Below, one piece after another: positions 52,268 through 61,681 of a stretch of DNA of 64,000 nucleotides (within the stretch, counting starts at the first letter, position 1; every line of letters begins with the position of its first letter). Below the pieces are notes generated by a model. That model worked only from the letters and a program-made list of their open reading frames with translations. It had not been told where the DNA came from and ran no database searches. The position numbers and the translations under genes are program-made. This stretch comes from Prorocentrum cordatum (lineage: Eukaryota > Sar > Dinophyceae > Prorocentrales > Prorocentraceae). The stretch is taken from positions 102,501-166,500 of the forward strand of contig CAUYUJ010017796.1 of the NCBI GenBank assembly GCA_963575745.1. The letters are read 5' to 3'.

Positions 52268-54600
52268 GCGCCCCGCGGCGTAGGTGTGGGCAGCCTGCGC
52301 CGCGCTTGCCCTTCGCGCCCGTGGGGCCGCGTCTTCTTTCGGTCGTGGAGGAGGCTCGCCAGCGCGACCTGTTCCCCTTGCCCTCGTTGGAGACGCTGAA
52401 CCAGCAATTGTGCGATCGACCTGCTTCTCGCAGTGTGGTCCGCCGTCGCCTTCGCGCCGCTCATGCTGACAAGTGGGCTGCCGAGGGCATTGACGTGCTG
52501 AATGACTTGTATGGCAGTTTTGGCTCCCGCTCCGACGTCATCCCCAACGCGGGCCAGCGCTTGGCCTTGGAGCACCTTCGTCATCGCTATCGGCACGTGG
52601 GACCTCCTCCAGCAGATCTCATTTCAGGACAGGGAGCCCTCTGCGCGCTCCTGTCGGGCGCGCCCGGCTACACTAGCGGTGGCGGGCCCGTCGCTCCCTT
52701 TGACGGCGACGAGATCGCCTGGCCGTCCCTCTCCAGCAAGCCGGTGTACTTGACTGACCTGCTCGGGGACACGGACGCCTCGTGGCTCAGGGATTGGAAG
52801 GAGCACATGCTACGACCCTCCCAGGCCGCTCGGAGCCCCCGCGCTGAGGCGTGTCCGCGGGGCGCATACGTCGACCCGCTGTTGAAGCACCATGTTCGCG
52901 ACTATGCTACCTTTCTCAGAGAGGCTTGGCGTCGGGGAACGCTCACTTGGAAGCATGGGCACGGCGGCGACCTCAGACTGTTTTTCGTGCGACGCAAGGA
53001 CGAGCGCCTCAGGATCATCTTCGACACACGGGTCATCAACTGCGACTTCTTGCCCGCTCCATCCACTCGTCTTCCGACTCCATCGGCGTTCGGAGCGCTG
53101 GAGGCCGACCAGCAGGTCTACGTTTCTTCTGGTGACCTGGAGGCCGCCTTCTACCATATGCTGGTGCCGCCCGACATGGCGCAGCATTTCTCTCTGCCCA
53201 GCCTGGACGCGGGGTTCTTGCTGAGCTGCAGGGTGACCGACCTGCCAGCGGGGCCGGGGGAACCCATTACTCCGTGCCTCCGCGTGCTGCCCATGGGCTT
53301 CTCGTGGGCGCTTCACCTCTGCCAGGGCGTTCTTCGGCGCGGCCTAAGCCTGGGTGGTTTCGAGCCCAGCTGCCTCGTGGAGGACGGCCAGCCTGGCCGA
53401 CAGGTGAAGCGTGGCGGCCCATCGGCAGCGGCGGGCTACGTCGACAACTACTTCGTGATTGACACGTGCGCGGAGGTGGCCAACCGCAGGGCACAGGCGG
53501 TCAAGGAGCAGCTGGTGCAGCTCGGCCTGGTGGTTCACGACCAGGAGACCGCCTCCCGCGACGCGGAGTTTCTGGGGCTGAGCTTGTCCGAGGGCCGCTT
53601 CCTGGCTACTCGCCCCAAGTGCCTGTGGCGGCTGCGGCTCGCCATTGAGAAGCTGCTTCGCATTGGGAGGTGCAGTGGGAGTCTCATGAAGGCGCTCCTC
53701 GGCCACGTCACCTGGGCTGCGCTGTTGAGACGTGAGTCACTGTGTCTGGTGCAGGCCGCCTACGCATTCGCTGCCAAGGCGGGGAGCGAGCCCATCATGC
53801 TGTGGCAGAGCGTGAGGCGCGAGCTCTGGCAGGTCCGCTGCCTCCTTCCGCTGCTGCAGACGGACCTCATGTCGCCCTGGCACTCGCAGGTCGTCGATTC
53901 TGACGCCTCGGAGTTTGGCCTGGGGCTTGTGCGGCGCAGAGTGGCGCCGGCTGTTGTTGCGCAGATCGGGCGCCAGTCCGAAAGATGGCGGCACCGCGTG
54001 GAAGGTGGAGCTCGAGCGCGTGAGAGAGCGCTTGGCCCCGTCATCTTCTCATCATCGTCTCTTCCGTCCGCTCTACAGCCTCTGGAGTTCCTCAACGTGC
54101 CCGAGTTCGCTCTGCAGCCTCTGGAGTTCCTCAACGTGCCCGAGTCCAGCTTCGCTGAGGTCTCCAGGGATGTGTTGGAGGAGTCGTCTTGGGCAGGAGT
54201 TGCGGCCGTGAAGATCTCAGAGGACATGAATATCCTGGGCCTCGAAGGTGAAGCTCTCGCACTTGGGATTCGGCATCTTCTGCGCAGCTCGGAGGCCTTT
54301 GGGAAGCGCCTGTTGGCTCTGGTAGACAACCTGCCATTGGACCTAGCGGCCACAAAGGGACGTGCCCGCTCAGCACACCTTAGAGGTCCTCTTCGTAAGC
54401 TTGCAGCTCTCAGTTTGGCCTCAGGCTCTCGAGTATATGCGAGGTGGATTCCGTCAGAGCTCAACCCGTCCGATCCGTACTCTCGCGGGCTCCGAGGATG
54501 GTTTTCTGGCGGCCGTTTGCCGAAGGATCGCGCCCTTCACGTCGCGGCCGAGACGGGCGCTGCTGCCTTGGATGCCGCGCCGAGCTGGCCTCAGGCCCGA
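52264..54600 (+). CDS. Reverse transcriptase-RNase H
   Basis: The frame is open from 52144 and overlaps the gag end. The first start-like codon is GTG 52264, and no early ATG exists, so expression by -1 frameshift or fusion is likely. RT motifs: RLRIIFDTRVINCDF, motif A SSGDLEAAFYHM (D291), motif B RVLPMGFSWAL, motif C GYVDNYFVI (Y392-V-D394-N395) and LGLSLSEGRFL. RNase H follows with DSDASEFGLG, the Glu of LEGEALALGI, the Asp of LVDNLPLD and WIPSELNPSDPYSRG. YVDN replaces the usual YxDD. A 39-bp in-frame tandem duplication at 54071-54148 repeats LQPLEFLNVPE. The same frame stays open to 55149, but from about 54600 on the coding signal moves to the recombinase-like frame. Coordinates are counted from the GTG. 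Confidence 0.85.
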
Positions 54601-55387
54601 GGGAGGCCCTCGCGCGGGCACGCGAGCCAGCCTTGCGCGGGACCTCCTGGCGAGCCGCTTGCCGATAGCGGGACTGACGGCCCTGGAGCAACTTGTAGTC
54701 AAGGAGTCGACCGAGACCCTGTACCGCGGCCTGTGCAACAGGTTCACGGACTACTGCCGTTCCCGCCAGGTCTCGAGGTCCACGATCCTGGAGCTGGACC
54801 TCGCCGGGCTGAGGCACCTCAACGACCAGTTTCAGCCGGGCGCCGCCGCCGCGGAGGGGAGCCAGCTGCTGGCCGCGCTGTCGCACTTCATGCCCGAGGT
54901 GAGGCGCGCCGGCAAGGCGGGCTTGGCTCTGAGCTGGAGGGCTGCCACGGCTTGGAGGCGCCGCGTGCCCAGTTTCACGAGCTGCCCGCTGCCGAGGTCT
55001 GCGACTTTCGCCATCGCGGGGATCGCTCTCGCTCTGGGGCACAGGCGGATGGCGCTCTGGATTGTGATATCTATGGCCAGATACGCCAAGGAGTCGAGGC
55101 TCTTGCGAGAGATCAGCCTCGCCCCGCTGGCCAGCCTCGAGTTCGGTGAGATCGCGGAGCAGAACTTCCAGCGTCTGGTGGAGAGTGGCTTCCTGCTCTC
55201 GGGCGTGATCGACAGCGAGCCCGACCCGCTCAGGCTACTCGTCAGGAGGCTGGCCGAGGGCGGCTCCGCTGGGCTGCCGAGCTTCGACACCCTGAGCTGC
55301 GGGGTGGTTCGCAAGCGGCCCGCTGGCGCGGCGATCAGCCGCAAGCAGGTGGGCCGCCGCCACTCTGCCGCCCCTCTGCTGGCATAG
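54362..55387 (+). CDS. Tyrosine recombinase-like ORF, N-terminal part only recognisable
   Basis: Overlaps the RT-RNase H frame, as DIRS-type elements often do. From about 54610 the protein resembles the core-binding half of phage-integrase-like recombinases: ESTETLYRGLCNRFTDYCRSR, then a stretch with LSHFMPEVRRAG, then P-x-A-x-FAIAGIALALGHRRMALWIVIS and RYAKESRLLREISLAPL, where an R-x-x-E position would start the catalytic half. I cannot find the later His-x-x-Arg and Tyr residues before the stop at 55385-55387, so the catalytic domain is missing or too diverged. The split direct repeats support the recombinase reading. Confidence 0.5.
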   Translation: MPAQHTLEVLFVSLQLSVWPQALEYMRGGFRQSSTRPIRTLAGSEDGFLAAVCRRIAPFTSRPRRALLPWMPRRAGLRPEGGPRAGTRASLARDLLASRLPIAGLTALEQLVVKESTETLYRGLCNRFTDYCRSRQVSRSTILELDLAGLRHLNDQFQPGAAAAEGSQLLAALSHFMPEVRRAGKAGLALSWRAATAWRRRVPSFTSCPLPRSATFAIAGIALALGHRRMALWIVISMARYAKESRLLREISLAPLASLEFGEIAEQNFQRLVESGFLLSGVIDSEPDPLRLLVRRLAEGGSAGLPSFDTLSCGVVRKRPAGAAISRKQVGRRHSAAPLLA

Positions 55388-56180
55388 CGCAGCGGCTGCG
55401 CCGTGAGTTCAGGCATGCACTGCGGGCTGCCCGCCGGCGCAAGCACTGCATTTTCTTAGACCTGTTTGCCGGCTCGCAAGGAGTTGGCCACCAGCTGAGA
55501 CAGGCTGGATACGCTGCAGTTTCGCTTGACATCCAGATGGGTGCGCATGGCAATCTTCTGGTTCGCACCGCCGAGAAAATGCTGAGGGGCTGGATCGCGT
55601 CGGGGGCTGTGCTGGGAGTGTGGCTTGCCACTTCCTGCACTACCTGGTCGCAGGCTTTAAGGCAACCGCTCCGCTCTTCGTCTAATCCCATGGGCCGTGC
55701 TGATCTTTCTCAGTCTCAGCGTGCGCGTCTCGAGGTAGGTAACAGAATCTGTCATATCACCTGCCGTCTTGTTGACGCTTGTCGCAGGGTTGGGGTGCCC
55801 GTTTTCGTTGAAAATCCCGACAGGTCGCTTATGTGGGAAGCCCCCCCGCATGCTTGCGCTGAGACGCTCTCGCGACTGTGTCGAAGCCCGTCTTGATCAA
55901 TGCCACTTTAAGGCCCCGTGGAAGAAGGCCACGCGAATTGTTGCGTGGCGGAGCGGCTGCCTGTCTCGTCTCTGTCATCGTTGTAAAGCCAGTGGCCGAA
56001 TCTGCAGTAAATCAGGAGTGCCGCATCAGGAGTTGGCAGGGCGTGCGCCTGGTGGTAGACACTGGACTTCAATCGCCGCCGCGTATCCGAAGCCTCTCTG
56101 CCGTGCAATTGATCGCACCATGATTGACGCTGCCGAATATTTACGAACTTCTGTGTTGTGGAGCAGGTTTAAACCTTGAG
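55387..56180 (+). pseudogene. Methyltransferase-like domain, frameshifted
   Basis: Begins immediately after the recombinase-like stop. SAM-type motif I reads CIFLDLFAGSQGVG (near 55446-55485), then SLDIQ, then VWLATSCTTWSQA (PC-like loop) and VFVENPDRSLMW (ENP near 55810-55845). After a frame change near 55870 the same domain continues as LDQCHFKAPWKKATRI, then a C-x2-C...CS-x3-PH-x-EL tail and AYPKPLC. The order motif I, SC-x-T, ENP, DQC-x-(F/T), K-x-T and a C/H tail is the same as in the copia element on the left. A methyltransferase domain is known in DIRS and PAT elements; resemblance to C5-cytosine enzymes is my inference. Confidence 0.65.
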
Positions 56181-56242
56181 TTTCTTTGTTTCATTGTTTG
56201 TGTTTGTTTTCGGCCTGCCGGCCAGGTTTACCATTCGGGTTT

Positions 56243-56364
56243 GGGAATATCCGAGCGCGTATGGTGGCCTACGCCTTCGCCCTACCGATCGAAGGTTATC
56301 GCCTTGGCTCCAGACACGATAAAACAGTGCACTGGCGATCTTGGGAGTCTGCGGTCTAAATCTC
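56243..56364 (+). repeat. Split direct repeat B1
   Basis: 122 bp, GGGAATATCCGAGCGCG to GCGGTCTAAATCTC, one base before A2. Confidence 0.9.
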
Positions 56365-56365
56365 C

Positions 56366-56449
56366 GGCCGCTTTTAACAAGCAGAAGTGATGTGTAAGCA
56401 GTTGCAGGATCGCCGCATCGACGTCCCGTCGACGTACTTGCTCAAGTCT
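56366..56449 (+). repeat. Split direct repeat A2
   Basis: 84 bp, differs from A1 at three positions by eye. Confidence 0.9.
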
Positions 56450-56570
56450 CCCTCCCTCCCTTTTTCTGCCCTCTTTCGCCTTTCTGTCTTTCCGTGGGGA
56501 TTCCCTCGCTCGACAGCCACTTGTATGCTGTCGTGCCCTCTGTGAATATGCATTCACGAGCTTCTACTTC

Positions 56571-56692
56571 GGGAATCTCCGAGCGCGTCTGGTGGCCTAC
56601 GCCTTCGCCCTACCGATCGAAGGTTATCGCCTTGGCTCCAGACACGATAAAACAGTGTACTGGCGATCTTGGGAGTCTGCGGTCTAAATCTC
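56571..56692 (+). repeat. Split direct repeat B2 (right end of element)
   Basis: 122 bp, differs from B1 at three positions by eye. The 121 bp between A2 and B2 have no recognised feature. Confidence 0.9.
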
Positions 56693-56870
56693 AAGATATA
56701 TACCCCCAAGGGGGTACGATCGAAGACGACGAGGGTGGGTATCGATAGTTTCGGATATACGTGTTGAATGGCACGCGAACAGATAAGAGCGAACAGTCTT
56801 ACTATGATTATTGTTGTTGGTTTTATTATTCCCCATATCCTAAGATGGGGTTATTGCTATTTCTTGGACG
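56693..56870. repeat. Dispersed repeat U, copy 4, right part
   Basis: Resumes with TATACCCCCAAGGGGGTACG, ATCGAAGACGACGAGGG and GGCACGCGAACAGATAAGAG, the sequence that follows the GCAGG segment in uninterrupted copies. Confidence 0.8.
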
Positions 56871-56889
56871 CCGCCTACTTATCCTCCTT

Positions 56890-57256
56890 CTCCTCCCCTC
56901 CCCTCCTCATACCCAGACTGATTCATGCACAGACTGATTCACGCTCAGAATTACTCATACCCAGACTTACTCACACACAAAATTATTTCCCATCTCCTAA
57001 GTATGGGGTTCTTGTTATTGGCGGACCGCGCCGGAGGAGAGAGAACACACCACTCCTCTCACTCAGACCCACTCACTCATCACTCAGACTCACTCATCAC
57101 TCAGACCAACTCATCACTCAGACTCACTCATCATTCAGACTCACTCATCACTCGGACTCAGTCACGACTCAGACTCATCACTCATCACTCAGACTCACTT
57201 GTACTTGTACTCATACATCCACTACACTTACTCAGGTCCACTCATCGGGTGACCCA
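56890..57256. repeat. ACTC/CAGA minisatellite, block 1
   Basis: Units such as TCACTCAGACTCACTCA, irregular. Confidence 0.85.
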
Positions 57257-58010
57257 CACACACTGATGTTGAGGATGTCTCAGGCGATTCTGTGGCTTCA
57301 GCACTCCTAAGGGGAGCGGCGGGGGGGTATTGCACTCGGCCCCTTTCGCACGATGTTGTGGGATGTCTCAGGCGGTTTGGCCAGTTTCTCTTCCAACATG
57401 TTTCGCTTTCGGAGCAGATTTGGAGGATGTCTCAGGCGATTCGCTGGTTTCAGCACTCCTAAAGGGAGCGGCGGGGGGGTATTGCACTCGGCCCCTTTCG
57501 CGGGATTTTTGTGGGGATGTCACAGGCGGTTTGGCCATTTTCTCTTCCAACATGGTTCGCTTTCGGAGCAGATTTGGAGGATGTCTCAGGCGATTCGCTG
57601 TTTTCAGCACTCTAAGGGGAGCGGCGGGGGGGTATATCACTCGGCCCTTTTCGCGGGATGTTGTGGGGATGTTTCATGCGGTTTGGCCATGTTTTCTTCC
57701 AACATGGTTCGCTTTCGGAGCAAATGTGGAGGATGTCTCAGGCGATTCGCTGGTTTCAGCACTCTAAGGGGAGCGGCGGGGGGGTATTGCACTCGGCCCC
57801 TTTCGCGGGATTTTTGTGGGGATGTTTCAGGCGGTTTGGCCATTTTCTCTTCCAGCATGTTTCGTTTTCGGAGCAGATTTGGGGGACGTTCGCGCCCAGT
57901 TTGCGAGGATGTCTCAGGCGGTTTGGCCGTTATGATGCTGGGCATCTGTCGTTTCCGGAGCAGTTTTGGGAGGAGGTCTCAGGCGATTTTCTGGCTTCAG
58001 CACTCCCAAG
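57257..58010. repeat. Satellite C, subfamily 1, about 152-154 bp units
   Basis: Five units. TTCCAACATG occurs at 57391, 57545 and 57697, with a variant at 57850. Each unit has GGATGTCTCAGGCG, TTCGGAGCAGATTTG and GGGGAGCGGCGGGGGGG. Confidence 0.9.
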
Positions 58011-58146
58011 GAGGAGGAGGATGAGGAGGAGGAGGAGGAGGACGAGAAGGAGAAAGCGAGGTGGAGGAAGAAGAGGACGAGGAGGAGGAGGAGGAGGAGG
58101 AGGAGGAGGACAGCATGAACACGGTAGGAGCAGAAGCAGGAAGGGG

Positions 58147-58186
<40 letters not shown>

Positions 58187-58215
58187 GGAGGAGGAGGAGG
58201 AGGAGGAGGACGTGG
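58011..58215. repeat. GGA and GAT microsatellite
   Basis: GGA repeats with a (GAT)n run at 58150-58184. Confidence 0.95.
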
Positions 58216-58269
58216 GCAACTCGAGTAGCCAGGGCCAGACGATCGAGTTTCGATGTTCCAAGGCTTTAA

Positions 58270-59025
58270 GTTTTACTCACACGCTTCCGCCTCACTCTCC
58301 TTCGCTCTCCGCTCTCCTTCACTCTTCTGCATTCATACTCACTCATACTCAGACTCAGTCACACGCAGGCTCACTCGCACTTAGACTCGCTCATATCCAT
58401 ACTTAAACTTACTCACACTCAGACTCACGCTCAGAACCACGCATACTCAGACTCGCTCCTGCTCAGACTTATCATCCTTCGGTCCGCTCAAACGCAGACC
58501 GACTCACACTCAGACGGCCTCACATCCATACCCAATAACCCTCGGCTCACTCGCATTCAGATTCATTAACACACACTTTTCTCACACTCGGACCCACTCA
58601 AGCCCAGACTCACTCATGCTCAGACTCATCATGCTACGATCCGCTCAATCACAGACTGGCTCACACTCAGATTCGTCCATACTCAGACCCATTCGCACAC
58701 AGACGCCACTCGCGCTCATATTGACTCACACGCATACCCACTCAAACCCAGGCTCAATCGCACCCAGATTAACTCACACTCAGAACCCGTCGCTCTCAGA
58801 TTTGCTATTGGTCGCACTCATGCTTGCAGACTGTGGGAATGTCTCGAGCGAGCGGTTCACCCTCGCACACAGGCGCTCATTGATAGATATCAAGAGAATG
58901 ACGTACCAAGAGAATGAGATGCACACATGGGAAGCCCCGCGTTGAGTAATTCATACTCAGCCCTACTCATACTCAGACCTACTCCTATTCATATTTACTC
59001 ATGCTGAGACTCACGCACGCCCCGC
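58270..59025. repeat. ACTC/CAGA minisatellite, block 2
   Basis: Same type of unit as block 1, interrupted at 58810-58950 by a short unassigned stretch. Confidence 0.8.
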
Positions 59026-59029
59026 TCGC

Positions 59030-60062
59030 GGCCGTTATGTGGGGATGTTTCCAGCGGTTTGCGTGTTTTCTGCCCCAACATCCTTCGCTTCCGGAGCAGA
59101 CTTGGAGGATGTCTCGAGCGAGGCGCTCATTTTCACGTCCTTAAGGGGAGCCGCCGAGGGGTATTGCACGGTCCCGTTCGCGGCCGTTTTGTGGGGATGT
59201 CTCAAGCGGTTTGCTTGTTTTCTGTCCCAACATCCTTCGCTTTCGGAGCAGATTTGGAGGATGTCTCGAGCGAGGCGCTCATTTTCACGTCCCTAAGGGG
59301 AGCCGCCGAAGGGTATTGCGCGGTCCCGTTCGCGGCCGTTTTGTGGGGATGTCTCAAGCGGTTTGCGTGTGTTCAGTCCCAACATCCCTCGCTTCCGGAG
59401 CAGATTTGGGGGATGTTTCGAGCGAGGCGCTCAATGTCACGTCCCTAATGGGAGCCGCCGAGGGGTATTGCACGGTCCCGTTCGCGGCCGTTTTGTGGGG
59501 ATGTCTCAAGCGGTTTGCGCGTTTTCTGTCCCAACGTCCTTCGCTTTCGGAGCAGATTTGGAGGATATTTCGAGCGAGGCGCTCATTTTCACGTCCTTAA
59601 GGGGAGCCGCCGAGGGGTATTGCACGGTCCCGTTCGCGGCCGTTTTGTGGGGATGTCTCAAGCGGTTTGCGCGTTTTCTGTCCCAACATCATTCGCTTCC
59701 GGAGCAGATTTGGGGGATGTTTCGAGCGAGGCGCTCACTGTCACGTCCCTAATGGGAGCCGCCGAGGGGTATTGCACGGTCCCGTTCGCGGCCGTTTTGT
59801 GGGGATGTCTCAAGCGGTTTGCGCGTTTTCTGTCCCAGCATCCTTCGCTTTCGGAACAGATTTGGAGGATGTCTCGTGCGAGGCGCTCATTTTCACGTCC
59901 CTGAGGGGAGCCGCCGAGGGGTATTGCACGGTCCCGTTCGCGGCCGTTTTGTGGGGATGTCTCAAGCGGTTTGCTTGTTTTCTGTCCCAACATCCTTCGC
60001 TGCCGGAGCAGATTTGGAGGATGCCTCGAGCGAGGCGCTCACTGTCACCCCCCAGGTGGGCC
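59030..60062. repeat. Satellite C, subfamily 2, 152-bp units
   Basis: Nearly seven units at a regular 152-bp spacing, with GGATGTCTCAAGCGGTTTGC, TTCGGAGCAGATTTGG and GGGAGCCGCCGAGGGGTATT. Because 152 is not divisible by three, a ladder of identical 129-codon frames starts every 152 bp. These are not genes. Confidence 0.95.
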
Positions 60063-60119
60063 AGATTTTGAGGATGTCTCAATCGGTTTGCTTGTTTTGG
60101 TTGCCAGGCTCGTGGGCGC

Positions 60120-60392
60120 AGATTCTTCTCAGGATGCCACAGGAGGCCCCAACAGGTTCCAGGAGGCCCCAGGAGACCACATGAGGTCCCAGGAGGCATC
60201 AGGAGGCCACAGAAAGACTCAAGAGGCCACAGGATGTCCCAAGAGGCTCCAGGAGGCCCCAGGAAGCTCCAGAAGGCTTCAGGAAACCACAGGAGGCCCC
60301 CAGGAGGCCGCAGGAAACGCCAGGAGGCGTCGGAAGGCAACAGGAGGCCCCGAGAGGCCCCAGGAGCAGGAGGCCTCAGAAGGCAACAGGAG
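60120..60392. repeat. AGGAGGCCCC minisatellite
   Basis: Irregular units of about 12-15 nt such as CAGGAGGCCCCAGG and CAGGAGGCCACAG. Confidence 0.9.
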
Positions 60393-60411
60393 TGGTTCCA
60401 ATCCCATGTGT

Positions 60412-60568
60412 TTTAAGTACGTATGCTCCTATCGATTGGGCCTCACTTGGAGCACGATTCCTTAATGTTATACGTATGTTTCTACAGATTGGGCCTCTCC
60501 TGGGGCACGAGTCCTTGGTGTTTTACGCGTGTTCCTATAGATTGCCCTTCTCCTGCGCCTCTAATCCC
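60412..60568. repeat. Three diverged units of about 57 bp
   Basis: TATGCTCCTATCGATTGGGC, TATGTTTCTACAGATTGGGC and GTGTTCCTATAGATTGCCC head successive units. The last unit leads into the spliced-leader relic. Confidence 0.7.
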
Positions 60569-60590
60569 TCCGTAGCCATTTTGGCTCAAG
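60569..60590 (+). other. Relict dinoflagellate spliced leader (DinoSL)
   Basis: All 22 positions match the conserved DinoSL (D at position 1 is T, then CCGTAGCC, ATTTTG, GCTCAAG). In mRNAs this leader is added by trans-splicing. Finding it in genomic DNA directly before coding sequence indicates that a trans-spliced transcript was reverse transcribed and inserted. No splice donor GT follows; the next bases are AC, so it is not an SL RNA gene. Confidence 0.95.
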
Positions 60591-60721
60591 ACCCAAATGC
60601 TTGGGAGGCTGCAAGCCTCCTGGCCGACACGGGATAGCTCTGTTTCCCGAGCTCGACTCTCAGCGGCGCGCGCGGCGGCTCCCATAGTTTTGGCACTTAT
60701 AACACAGAGCGTGTCCCGGCC

Positions 60722-61681
60722 ATGGCACCTCAGTGGCAGTGCGTTTGTGGAGAGTACCACGCGGCTGACCGCACTCGGTGCACCAAGGCGGGGTGCGGAG
60801 GCATGCGACCTCGCCTGCCGCGCGGAGCAGGGCAGCATCAGCCGTGGCAGCTTCGTCAGCCTCCCACCCGCGGCAAGTGGGCCAACTCGCCGCCGAGCAA
60901 CCAGTGGGGTCTCAACGGCAAGCTCTTCAAAGGCAAGAGTGCTGGAGGCGACAAGAGCTCCACGGGCACGTCCCTCAGCGCGGAGGAGGTCAAGGTCTGG
61001 GCCGCATTCTCGCAGGAGACATGGGACGCGACGAAGCACACCCTCACGCAGTCATCTCGTGGGAAAGTGGACGCTGCTCGCCGTGCTCAGTCTCTCGGCC
61101 TGGTGGGGAAGTCGGCACCTCAGAAAGTGGATGGGCTTGCTCGGCAGCTTGCTGACGCTCAGGATCGACTCAAGCGCGAGTCCGCGGTGGCTCGCAAGGC
61201 GCTGGAGCAGGTGCACACGACCAAGATGGGCATCGCGCAGCTGCAGCAGGAGCTCGCAGATGCCAAGCGCGAGGCTGCCGCGCTCTACGGTGGAGGCATC
61301 AGCCCTGACGCGATCAAGGAGAAGCTCAGCACGCTCAACACCGACGGAGTCTCTGGCCAGGATCTCCTCGAGCAGCTCTCCAAGATGGTCAACGAGCTCG
61401 CCGAGGAAGCGAAGGCAGCTCGCCCGCAGGGCGGATCTCCTGCCGCAGCAGGCGGCGCTGTGCCCGCCCCCGAGCCAGCTGAATCTCAGCCTGGCGGAGG
61501 CGAGGCCCCAGCGGCGCCAGCAGCGGGGGCGGCACCAGCCGAGGACTTCGACGACTTCCTGGGCGAGGATGACCCTGGTGGGCTTCTTGGCAGCTGTGGA
61601 GATGATGACGAGCAGCGCAAGAGGATCCGCGACGCCATGGAGGTCTTGCGGTCCGTCAAGAAGCCACGAACCTCAGGGTAG
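60722..61681 (+). CDS. LINE ORF1 protein, zinc finger plus coiled coil
   Basis: 319 residues from the ATG at 60722. The N-terminus has W-x-C-x-C-x10-C-x4-C (residues 5-26, MAPQWQCVCGEYH start), like a RanBP2-type zinc ribbon that could bind RNA. Residues about 125-235 form a long helical, heptad-like region (LARQLADAQDRLKRES, IAQLQQELADAKREAAAL), likely for oligomerisation. An Ala/Pro linker and an acidic patch (EDFDDFLGEDDPGG) precede a basic end (KRIRDAMEVLRSVKK). The gene precedes ORF2 and overlaps it by 113 nt. ORF1 proteins of LINEs are RNA chaperones; this one is assigned by position and domain type. Confidence 0.7.
   Translation: MAPQWQCVCGEYHAADRTRCTKAGCGGMRPRLPRGAGQHQPWQLRQPPTRGKWANSPPSNQWGLNGKLFKGKSAGGDKSSTGTSLSAEEVKVWAAFSQETWDATKHTLTQSSRGKVDAARRAQSLGLVGKSAPQKVDGLARQLADAQDRLKRESAVARKALEQVHTTKMGIAQLQQELADAKREAAALYGGGISPDAIKEKLSTLNTDGVSGQDLLEQLSKMVNELAEEAKAARPQGGSPAAAGGAVPAPEPAESQPGGGEAPAAPAAGAAPAEDFDDFLGEDDPGGLLGSCGDDDEQRKRIRDAMEVLRSVKKPRTSG

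Larger units (their letters stand above)
50255..56692 (+). mobile_element. PAT/Ngaro-type retroelement with split direct repeats
   Basis: Repeats are arranged A1 (50255-50338), coding region, B1 (56243-56364), A2 (56366-56449), B2 (56571-56692). A copies are both 84 bp and B copies both 122 bp, each pair differing at three positions by eye. This split arrangement is characteristic of tyrosine-recombinase retroelements of the PAT and Ngaro groups. The coding order is Cys-rich protein, gag, RT-RNase H, recombinase-like, methyltransferase-like. The element interrupts a copy of dispersed repeat U, which fixes both ends. It carries an 8-bp frameshifting duplication in gag and a frame change in the methyltransferase-like part, so this copy looks recently dead. 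Confidence 0.85.

Noticed and set aside
50338-55446. Reading the split-repeat element as a Ty3-type LTR retrotransposon
   Set aside because: There is no DDE integrase or aspartic protease, and the repeats are split A-B-A-B rather than terminal LTRs.
59059-60071. Ladder of 129-residue proteins starting every 152 bp
   Set aside because: A satellite of period 152 produces the same frame in shifted phase. No protein family is present.
60569-60590. An SL RNA gene at the DinoSL sequence
   Set aside because: The bases after the leader lack the GT splice donor, and LINE coding sequence follows after 131 nt, so it is a relic in retroposed DNA.
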